Below are positions 1 through 5,118 of a stretch of DNA of 5,711 nt, one piece after another. The stretch lies in NCBI GenBank assembly GCA_947485425.1, contig CANKSK010000084.1, positions 1-5,711 of the forward strand. The letters run 5' to 3'. Under the pieces are notes generated by a model, which did no database searches, was not told where the DNA came from, and saw only the letters and a program-made list of their open reading frames with translations. Source of the stretch: Bacteroidota bacterium (GTDB taxonomy: Bacteria > Bacteroidota > Bacteroidia > AKYH767-A > CANKSK01). Made by a program: the position numbers and the translations under genes. Within the stretch, counting starts at the first letter, position 1; each line of letters begins with the position of its first letter.

Positions 1-34
1 CAACTGTATGGGTTGAGGGTTTTGTTTTTGTATT

Positions 35-244
35 TTATGCATGACTCCTTGTTTTTAATGATTGTGGTTTTACTGATATGCGATAAGCGATTGCAATGGC
101 CCCCAATATGATTCCTGCCAGGATCACATATTTTAACAAGGGGTATTTTTTTCCTGCGTTATTCGCTATCAAGGGTGTGGGGTTTATACCCATATCTGTT
201 GTAAATAATTCCTCAGCGGGAACCGGAACCAATATTCCATTCAT
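35..244 (-). CDS. small single-pass membrane protein, function unknown
   Basis: A 69-residue frame on the minus strand that I do not recognise. Residues 1-32 are mostly uncharged with several prolines (MNGILVPVPAEELF at the start). A basic GKKYP stretch follows, then one clear hydrophobic segment at about residues 36-54 (LLKYVILAGIILGAIAIAY). The tail is short and basic (RISVKPQSLKTRSHA). One hydrophobic span with a longer, weakly acidic N-terminus and a basic tail fits a small bitopic inner-membrane protein with the tail in the cytoplasm; it has no cleavable signal peptide. The ATG at 242-244 is the only sensible start, with no Shine-Dalgarno sequence upstream, as is usual in Bacteroidota. 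It is divergent from the recombinase remnant and may be a leftover of the same element. A chance frame is possible, but the well-formed membrane segment argues for a real gene. Confidence 0.5.
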   Translation of the reverse strand: MNGILVPVPAEELFTTDMGINPTPLIANNAGKKYPLLKYVILAGIILGAIAIAYRISVKPQSLKTRSHA

Positions 245-310
245 GGTTTGATGATGATGATGTGTTTAACGTCCCCTTGTCTGATAAAGCGAAAGGCATA
301 ATCAAATAAC

Positions 311-1476
311 CATTTGGTCAGCGAATTCGATAATCAGCAGCGCAAAGACAAATCGGTGGCGGGGATGATTGAAAAACTGCGACAAGGGTATTGGCCGTAT
401 ATGCCTCCTACAGGTTATACCAATGTGAATCAGGGAAAGACTGCCGACCAGCATATCATGGTCATCAACCCTGCAGGCATTTTCTCAAAAAAGCATTTGA
501 ATGGAAAGCCAATGAGGATCTGAGCCTAGTTGAAATTTCAAACCGTCTGCAGGCAAGAGGCCTGAAAATGGAAGACAAACGCCTATCACATTATTTCAGA
601 AATCCTTTCTACTGCGGATTCATCGTTTCCAAACTGATTCCTGGTGAGTTGATTGAAGGAAAACATCCGCCACTGGTTTCTAAAAATACGTTCCTGAAGG
701 TTCAGCAGAACATGGAAAAGTACGGAGGCGGAAATATCATTCTCCAGGAAGTGGATGAACTTCCCTTGAAGCAATTTGTGAAGTGCGATAGCTGCGGTAC
801 AAGCTTTACAGGTTATCTGGTCAAAAAAAAGAATCTGTATTACTACAAATGCAATTTGAAAGGATGTTCCAACAATCGCAGCCAGAAATGGATGCATCAA
901 CATTTCGAGGAGCTCCTCCTGAAATTCTCCATTGAAAAATCACTGATGCCCATCATCAAAAAAATGCTGATGTATTTGTTGAGAGAGAAAACAAAGGTCA
1001 GTGCGGAAGATCACAAATCGATCAAACAGGAGCTGACAAAGCAAAAAAATCAGTTCGATAAATTGGAAGAACGTTTTGCCACAGGTGACATTGATCAAAC
1101 TTTATTCAACAAATACCGAGTAAAATATCAGGATAAAATGAGGCAATTGGAGTCAGAATTCGACCCGAACCAAAATCAATTATCGAACCTTGAAATGGCG
1201 GTTGAAAAATGCCTTCAAATGGCCTCAGAACTCCCGTCATTGTGGAGGAATTCAAATTTCAACACCAAGCGAAGAATTCAAAATTTACTGTTTCCGCAAG
1301 GAATTTTGTATCATCGCAAAAAAGACAATTATCGAACCTTAAAAATAAATTCACTATTTTCCGCAATCCCTTATCTGGCAAGGCTTTCGAGCGAAAATAA
1401 AAAAAGGGATTTCGATTTTTTGACCGAAATCCCCGCTTGGGTGGGCCCACCTGGGCTCGAACCAGGGACCACTTGA
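311..1476 (+). pseudogene. large serine recombinase remnant, N-terminally truncated and frameshifted
   Basis: Remnant of a large serine recombinase (site-specific integrase/resolvase of a mobile element). Homology starts abruptly near 311 (LVSEFDNQQRKDKSVAGM) and an in-frame stop lies at 299-301, so the whole catalytic resolvase domain with its active-site serine is missing. The first frame ends at 523. The family sequence continues in another frame (KKAFEWKANEDLSLVEI) after a shift at about 480-493. Downstream parts are intact: the recombinase domain (NPFYCGFIVSKLIPGELIEG, about 598-660), a zinc ribbon with cysteines at 784, 793, 850 and 865 (CxxC, 18 residues, CxxxxC), a long charged coiled coil (about 1000-1180) and the C-terminal motif RRIQNLLFPQGILY (about 1270-1311). 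The last 27 or so codons are antisense to the tRNA terminator and tRNA 3' half (giving VGPPGLEPGTT) and are unlikely to be ancestral. It cannot be catalytically active as it stands. Confidence 0.85.
1394..1433 (-). terminator. rho-independent terminator of the tRNA gene
   Basis: Read on the minus strand, the tRNA 3' end is followed after 8 nt by a 9-bp perfect stem (GGGATTTCG paired with CGAAATCCC, plus-strand 1406-1414 and 1425-1433) with a 10-nt loop. Next come seven T residues, an A and four more T residues (plus-strand 1394-1405). This is a textbook intrinsic terminator. It lies antisense to the end of the recombinase reading frame. Confidence 0.85.
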
Positions 1477-1515
1477 TTATGAGTCAAGTGCTCTAACCAA
1501 CTGAGCTATAGGCCC
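1442..1515 (-). tRNA. tRNA with CAU anticodon, probably tRNA-Ile2 (lysidine type), possibly elongator tRNA-Met
   Basis: A complete 74-nt cloverleaf on the minus strand. The acceptor is GGGCCTA/TGGGCCC (one G-U wobble), the D arm GCTC-AGTTGGTTA-GAGC, the anticodon arm CTTGA-CTCATAA-TCAAG, the variable loop TGGTC, and the T arm CCTGG-TTCGAGC-CCAGG, with discriminator A. The anticodon is CAT. The CCA end is not encoded (the next bases are CCC). A CAU anticodon may be initiator Met, elongator Met or the isoleucine tRNA read after TilS converts C34 to lysidine. The initiator is excluded because the 1-72 pair is a normal G-C and the anticodon stem lacks the three G-C pairs. The pairs C4-G69 and C5-G68 match the acceptor determinants known for E. 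coli TilS, and the loop CTCATAA matches Ile2, so I favour Ile2. The loop sequence itself is shared with elongator Met. Confidence 0.93.
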
Positions 1516-1518
1516 GAA

Positions 1519-1546
1519 AAAGAAGAATACCCGATCCTTCTTCTTT
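1519..1546 (-). other. leader hairpin upstream of the tRNA
   Basis: A perfect 9-bp inverted repeat (AAAGAAGAA at 1519-1527, TTCTTCTTT at 1538-1546) with a 10-nt spacer lies between the predicted promoter and the tRNA 5' end, three bases from the tRNA. In the minus-strand transcript it would form a weak A-U-rich hairpin that fills almost the whole 5' leader. It could help define the leader for RNase P processing, but that is inference. Confidence 0.4.
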
Positions 1547-1554
1547 CAAGGCTG

Positions 1555-1585
1555 CAAATGTATTCTAGATGCGTATAATAAGCAA
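1555..1585 (-). promoter_or_regulatory. Bacteroidota-type promoter of the tRNA gene
   Basis: On the minus strand, TACATTTG (plus-strand 1555-1562) is a perfect match to the Bacteroidota -7 element TAnnTTTG. It is preceded by TTG (1583-1585) with a 20-nt spacer, the expected distance for the -33 element. Transcription would start near 1548, giving a leader of roughly 33 nt before the tRNA. The element is also the best single indication of the phylum. Confidence 0.75.
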
Positions 1586-1614
1586 GAAAAATTTTCAGAT
1601 ATTTACCATCTCAA

Positions 1615-2262
1615 ATGAAAGCCATGCCAGAAATAAAAAATATCATCTTCGACCTCGGAGGGGTGATTTATAATATTGATTATCAGTTAAGTATAGATGC
1701 TTTTTTGAAATTGGGCATCAAAGATTTCAGACAGAGATACTCACAAGCGTCCCAAACGCCTTTGTTTGATGCCCTTGAAACAGGTAAAATAACTCCCCAG
1801 GAATTTTATGAGGGAATACGCAAGGAAAGTGGGCTTCCGCTTACCCAAGCACAGATTGATGCGGCCTGGAATGCCATGCTGATCAATATGCCACCTCATC
1901 GGATGGAATTGCTGCGCTGCATATCTGAAAACTACCAGATCTATTTGTTGAGCAATACCAACGCCATTCATATTCCGTTGTTCAATACCCAGATGGATAG
2001 TGAATTTGGTGAAGGTGTTTTTCATGCTTTGTTTCGCAAAGTGTATTTATCCTATCAGGTGCGCATGCGCAAGCCCAATAGGGAGATTTTTGACATGGTG
2101 CTGCAAGAAAATCAACTGCTGCCCGAAGAAACCTTCTTTATCGATGATTCATCCCAACATGTTGAAGGAGCAGCCAAAACCGGCATTCGTTCCTTTTGGC
2201 TAAAACCCGGCCTGAGCATCGAACACCTTTTCTCCGAAAAAGGAATTTTAAAATCCAATTAA
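1615..2262 (+). CDS. HAD-superfamily phosphatase, YihX-like (subfamily IA)
   Basis: A 215-residue cytoplasmic hydrolase of the haloacid dehalogenase superfamily, similar in length and layout to E. coli YihX (alpha-D-glucose-1-phosphate phosphatase). Motif I is IIFDLGGVIYNID (residues 10-22) with nucleophile Asp13. Motif II is LLSNTN (111-116), motif III is the lysine of MRKP (Lys153), and motif IV is FIDDSSQHVEGA (175-186) with Asp177 and Asp178. The alpha-helical cap lies between motifs I and II (about 20-100). The usual second Asp of motif I (DxD) is Gly15; the same position is not Asp in YihX (DLGNV), so this fits the subgroup and does not argue for inactivity. The substrate cannot be read from sequence, but small phosphorylated sugars or metabolites are typical. 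A second ATG three codons in (1624) is an equally possible start. It is 57 nt upstream of the PqqD-like gene and could be co-transcribed with it. Confidence 0.88.
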   Translation: MKAMPEIKNIIFDLGGVIYNIDYQLSIDAFLKLGIKDFRQRYSQASQTPLFDALETGKITPQEFYEGIRKESGLPLTQAQIDAAWNAMLINMPPHRMELLRCISENYQIYLLSNTNAIHIPLFNTQMDSEFGEGVFHALFRKVYLSYQVRMRKPNREIFDMVLQENQLLPEETFFIDDSSQHVEGAAKTGIRSFWLKPGLSIEHLFSEKGILKSN

Positions 2263-2282
2263 ACCTTTTGGAAAGTAATTGG
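2255..2282. repeat. inverted repeat across the HAD stop codon
   Basis: CCAATTA (2255-2261) and TAATTGG (2276-2282) form a perfect 7-bp inverted repeat with a 14-nt centre that contains CCTTTTGG. It covers the HAD stop codon and lies just before the possible promoter of the trio. No T-run follows it, so it is not a convincing terminator. An operator or a weak RNA hairpin is possible. Confidence 0.3.
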
Positions 2283-2298
2283 TCTATATTTACACTTC
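2267..2298 (+). promoter_or_regulatory. weak candidate promoter for the PqqD-like gene
   Basis: TTTG (2267-2270), a 20-nt spacer and TACACTTC (2291-2298) imitate the Bacteroidota -33/-7 layout, but the -7 box has two mismatches to TAnnTTTG. An overlapping alternative, TATATTTA (2285-2292), matches better but lacks a correctly spaced -33 box. The 57-nt gap after the HAD gene leaves room for a separate promoter. The evidence is weak, and read-through from the HAD gene is equally possible. Confidence 0.25.
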
Positions 2299-2319
2299 CA
2301 ACCTAAAAAACATAACAAA

Positions 2320-2580
2320 ATGTCTCAGCTAAAAATCAAAAGCAGTATAGCCATCAGTGAAACGGGCTTTCTTTTTATGCCCAATACGGGTGATTCTTTT
2401 TCTGTGAACCCTATAGGTGTAGAAATTATTGATCTGCTTCGTCAGGGGAAATCTGAAAAAGAGGTTAAAAAGACCATTTTATCCAAATATGAAATTGATG
2501 ATGCCACCCTTGAGAAAGATTATGATGATTTTTTAAACCAGCTGAAACAGCACAATGTCGCCGATACAGATGAAAATTAA
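2320..2580 (+). CDS. PqqD-like protein (RiPP recognition element fold)
   Basis: An 86-residue protein with the PqqD-family layout. A beta-rich N-terminal half (residues 5-30) includes the signature GFLFMPNTGDSFSVNPIG (16-33), equivalent to the G-hhh-TG-x-h-x-hN-xxG pattern of the family. Helix EIIDLLRQG (35-43), helix KSEKEVKKTILSKYEI (44-59) and a long C-terminal helix DATLEKDYDDFLNQLKQHNV (61-80) follow, then the acidic tail ADTDEN. The family's known role is to bind the leader part of a peptide substrate and present it to a modifying enzyme (PqqD with PqqA and PqqE; RRE domains of lasso-peptide and other RiPP systems). It has no catalytic residues. Its last codons overlap the start of the ATP-grasp gene, which suggests translational coupling and a working complex. 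The ATG at 2320 follows an A-rich leader. No precursor peptide gene is visible nearby; the likely partner is the N-terminal tail of the downstream decarboxylase (inference). Confidence 0.85.
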   Translation: MSQLKIKSSIAISETGFLFMPNTGDSFSVNPIGVEIIDLLRQGKSEKEVKKTILSKYEIDDATLEKDYDDFLNQLKQHNVADTDEN

Positions 2581-3607
2581 TGTCGCCGTTACAGGCCTAA
2601 ACGCCACCGATAATCCTGGTCCGGGCATTCCCGTGATTCGCTGCCTGAAAGCCGATAAAGGTCTTGATGTGCGCATCATCGGATTGTCCTATGAAACCAT
2701 GGAGCCAGGGATTTATTTGCATGATTTTGTAGATAAAACCTACCAGATACCCTACCCCTCTGCCGGAAAGGATAGCTTGCTGGAGCGCATCAAATATATT
2801 CATGCTGTCGAAAAAATTGATCTCATTATCCCCAATTTTGATGCAGAGCTGTATAGCTTTATCCGCATGGTTGATGACCTAAAAGCCATTGGTATCGCTA
2901 CCTTTCTTCCTACCCTCAAACAATATGAAGACCGACATAAAAATGTGTTGTTTGAATATGGCGTAAAGCATGGTATACAGGTGCCCAAAAGCAAAGCCAT
3001 CTTCAGCGTAGATGAAATTTCTGGACTTTCAAGAGAATTTACCTATCCCATGGTGGTGAAAGGCAAGTTTTACGAAGCCTACATCGCATACACTTCTGAG
3101 CAAGTACATACCTATTATCACAAGCTGAATGCCAAATGGGGTTTGCCCATTATCATCCAACAATTTATTCAGGGCAATGAATACAATGTGGCCGCTTTGG
3201 GTGATGGGGAAGGCAATACCATCGGTGCCATTCCGATGCGTAAATTGGTGTTGACAGACAAGGGAAAAGCTTGGGCAGGGGTCTCTTTAGAAGAAAAAGG
3301 TCTGATGGACATGACGCGCAAGCTCATCAAAGAAACCAAATGGAAAAGTGGTTTGGAACTGGAAATTATGAAGGACCAGTCTGGTCAGTATTTCCTGCTC
3401 GAAATCAATCCTCGCTTTCCGGCATGGATATACTTTACCGCCGGCGTAGGTCAAAATCTTCCTGCTGCCCTGGCAAGAATGGCAATGGGTGAAAAAGTAA
3501 TGCCCTACACCGACTATCAGGTAGGGAAAATGTTTATCAGATATTCGATGGATCACATTTGTGATATCAGTGAATTTGATAAAATTACCACACTAGGAGA
3601 GTTGTAA
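2570..3607 (+). CDS. ATP-grasp family ligase (carbamoyl-phosphate-synthase-like)
   Basis: An ATP-grasp enzyme of 345 residues (350 if translation starts at the ATG at 2555). These enzymes activate a carboxylate as acyl-phosphate with ATP and join it to an amine or other nucleophile. Residue numbers below use the 350-residue form. A pre-ATP-grasp Rossmann-like domain comes first (about 8-115; VAVTGLNATDNPGPG). The ATP-binding lysine lies in YPMVVKG (Lys169), followed by the hinge-like QQFIQGNEYNVAAL (202-215). The Mg-binding core is GLELEIMKD (266-274) and FLLEINPRFPAW (280-291) with Glu283, Asn285 and Arg287. The following AGVGQNLPAALARMAMGE resembles carbamoyl-phosphate synthase domains, but the length and single domain exclude that enzyme. 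I prefer the ATG at 2570 because family members tend to begin right at the first strand (MKINVAVTG). Either start overlaps the PqqD-like gene (by 11 or 26 nt). The substrate is unknown; a peptide, the decarboxylase tail or a free amino acid are all open. Confidence 0.87.
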   Translation: MKINVAVTGLNATDNPGPGIPVIRCLKADKGLDVRIIGLSYETMEPGIYLHDFVDKTYQIPYPSAGKDSLLERIKYIHAVEKIDLIIPNFDAELYSFIRMVDDLKAIGIATFLPTLKQYEDRHKNVLFEYGVKHGIQVPKSKAIFSVDEISGLSREFTYPMVVKGKFYEAYIAYTSEQVHTYYHKLNAKWGLPIIIQQFIQGNEYNVAALGDGEGNTIGAIPMRKLVLTDKGKAWAGVSLEEKGLMDMTRKLIKETKWKSGLELEIMKDQSGQYFLLEINPRFPAWIYFTAGVGQNLPAALARMAMGEKVMPYTDYQVGKMFIRYSMDHICDISEFDKITTLGEL

Positions 3608-3642
3608 AATAGATGCAGTTTTAATTTTTAAAAATAAAAACG

Positions 3643-3708
3643 ATGGCAAAATTAAGATATGAAAGACCGGTAATCAAAAAATTGAATACCAATTTCACCA
3701 ATAAATAC
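3643..3708 (+). other. leader-peptide-like N-terminal tail of the decarboxylase (YxxPxI motif)
   Basis: Residues 1-22 (MAKLRYERPVIKKLNTNF, then TNKY) form a basic, Tyr- and Pro-containing segment ahead of the catalytic fold. Tyr6-x-x-Pro9-x-Ile11 resembles the YxxPxL motif in lasso-peptide leaders, which are bound by stand-alone PqqD-like RRE proteins. A PqqD-like gene two genes upstream makes recognition of this tail plausible. The motif is short, so chance resemblance cannot be excluded from one sequence. Confidence 0.35.
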
Positions 3709-5001
3709 GGCACCAAAACCGAGTACTCTCCTGTTACACACATTGAGGGAGTAGCTGTAAAGGATTTGATCAGCAAGTATGGATCTCCGCTCTTTGTGAT
3801 TTCAGAGACGCACATCCGCAATACCTATAAAAATGCGCTGAGGGCTTTCAGAACACGATATCCCAAGGTGCAATTTGCCTGGTCTTACAAAACCAATTAC
3901 ATCAATGCGGTGTGTAATGTTTTCCATCAGGAAGGATCCTGGGGTGAAGTGGTCTCTGGATTTGAATATCGCAAAGCCCTCAACAACGGTGTACCCCCTG
4001 ATAAAATCATTTTCAATGGTCCCGATAAAACGGATGAAGATCTCATCGCTGCCATTACCAATGGATCAAGAATACATATCGATCATTTGGATGAATTGTA
4101 CCGCATCATTGAACTGACCGATGAACTCAAGATGCGCCCCAAGGTGGCTATTCGTGTGAACATGAATACCGGTATTTATCCCATGTGGGATCGTTTTGGA
4201 TTCAATTATGAAAACGGTCAAGCCTGGGAGGCCATCATCAAAATTCTGGCTTCTGACCGCATGGATTTGGTGGGATTGCATTGCCACATCGGTACCTTTA
4301 TGCTTTCTTCCAATGCCTATGCAGTAGCCGCTTCCAAGCTCGCAGATCTGGCTTTGGGCATCAAAATCAAATTCAACAAAAATATTCAGTATCTCGATAT
4401 GGGTGGCGGTTTTGCCTCCACAAATACCCTGCATGGGTCTTTCCTTCCCGGAAAAGATACCTCCCCAACTTTTGATGAATACGCAGAAGCCATTTCTACT
4501 GCCATCCTTCAATCTGGTTTTCCACCAAATGAATTGCCCCTCTTGATTCTTGAAACCGGCAGAGCACTCATTGATGAGGCCGGTTACTTGCTGGGCTCCG
4601 TGATTTCAAACAAAAGATTGTCGGATGGAAGAAGGGCTACCATTATGGATTTTGGTGTGAACATCCTCTTTACTGCTTTCTGGTATTCGCATAAAATTTC
4701 TCCTGCACAAGAGTTCAGTCATTATACCGAAGATTCAGTAATATATGGTCCGCTTTGCATGAATATCGATGTCATCAGAGAGAGCTGTACCCTGCCGCCG
4801 ATGAAGAGAGGCGATCATGTGGTGGTGCATACCGTAGGTGCGTATAACATGACACAATGGATGCAGTTTATCGCCATGAGACCTTCTGTGGTGATGATTG
4901 ACACCAAGGGTGAGGTGCATCAAATCAGAGACAAAGAAACCCTAGAATATCTCGAACAAAAAGAAATGATGCCGCAATATCTGAAAAAATTCACCTTATA
5001 A
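3643..5001 (+). CDS. PLP-dependent fold-III decarboxylase, diaminopimelate decarboxylase-like, with leader-like N-terminal extension
   Basis: A 452-residue enzyme of the alanine racemase fold (Orn/DAP/Arg decarboxylase group 2). The PLP lysine is Lys83 in AWSYKTNY. GLHCHIGT (211-218) holds the histidine that stacks on PLP. The phosphate-binding glycines are LDMGGGF (251-257). LILETGRALI (301-310) contains the conserved E and R. The catalytic motif of the dimer partner is GPLCMNID (369-376; Cys372, Asp376), and GAYNMTQ (399-405) holds the conserved Tyr401. All catalytic landmarks are present, so it should be active as a dimer. True LysA usually has CESxD where this has CMNID, so the substrate-recognising Glu is replaced by Met373 and DAP may not be the substrate. 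The first 35 or so residues precede the usual domain start (VKDLISKYGSPLFV) and contain RYERPVIKKL, which resembles a leader motif. It starts 35 nt after the ATP-grasp stop behind an A-rich leader and is followed by a strong terminator, so it is probably the last gene of the operon. Confidence 0.9.
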   Translation: MAKLRYERPVIKKLNTNFTNKYGTKTEYSPVTHIEGVAVKDLISKYGSPLFVISETHIRNTYKNALRAFRTRYPKVQFAWSYKTNYINAVCNVFHQEGSWGEVVSGFEYRKALNNGVPPDKIIFNGPDKTDEDLIAAITNGSRIHIDHLDELYRIIELTDELKMRPKVAIRVNMNTGIYPMWDRFGFNYENGQAWEAIIKILASDRMDLVGLHCHIGTFMLSSNAYAVAASKLADLALGIKIKFNKNIQYLDMGGGFASTNTLHGSFLPGKDTSPTFDEYAEAISTAILQSGFPPNELPLLILETGRALIDEAGYLLGSVISNKRLSDGRRATIMDFGVNILFTAFWYSHKISPAQEFSHYTEDSVIYGPLCMNIDVIRESCTLPPMKRGDHVVVHTVGAYNMTQWMQFIAMRPSVVMIDTKGEVHQIRDKETLEYLEQKEMMPQYLKKFTL

Positions 5002-5021
5002 AGGCACAAATTTGCAGGATG

Positions 5022-5068
5022 AATTTCAAGGTGTGTATAATGTACACATCTTGAAATTTTTCTTTTAT
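5022..5068 (+). terminator. strong hairpin terminator after the decarboxylase
   Basis: A near-perfect 16-bp stem: AATTTCAAG (5022-5030) pairs with CTTGAAATT (5050-5058), then one G-U pair, then TGTGTA (5032-5037) with TACACA (5043-5048), closing a 5-nt loop TAATG. T-rich sequence TTTCTTTTA follows directly. It lies 20 nt after the decarboxylase stop and separates the operon from the urea transporter gene. The A-rich opposite side is weak, so one-directional termination is more likely. Confidence 0.85.
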
Positions 5069-5118
5069 CAGCTTGTCATTTTTGCTTCATATATAAAGGG
5101 AAATGGCAATATTCGACA

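Noticed and set aside
1574..1579. TATAAT on the plus strand before the HAD gene, like a sigma-70 -10 box
   Set aside because: No -35 partner at the right distance, the phylum uses a different promoter consensus, and it lies in the spacer of the well-supported minus-strand tRNA promoter.
1..1600. CRISPR array or tandem repeats around the mobile remnant
   Set aside because: No regularly spaced repeated unit was seen; the only repeats are the two short hairpins flanking the tRNA.
3608..3642. Possible precursor peptide gene in the gap before the decarboxylase
   Set aside because: Only 35 nt, A/T-rich, with no usable frame; it looks like an ordinary translation leader.
4066..4512. 148-residue minus-strand frame inside the decarboxylase
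   Set aside because: Antisense shadow of a strongly conserved enzyme; its translation shows no domain or sensible composition.
5077..5084. CATTTTTG as a Bacteroidota -7 element for the urea transporter
   Set aside because: First base mismatches TAnnTTTG and the nearest TTG is 23 nt upstream, inside the terminator stem, so spacing is wrong.
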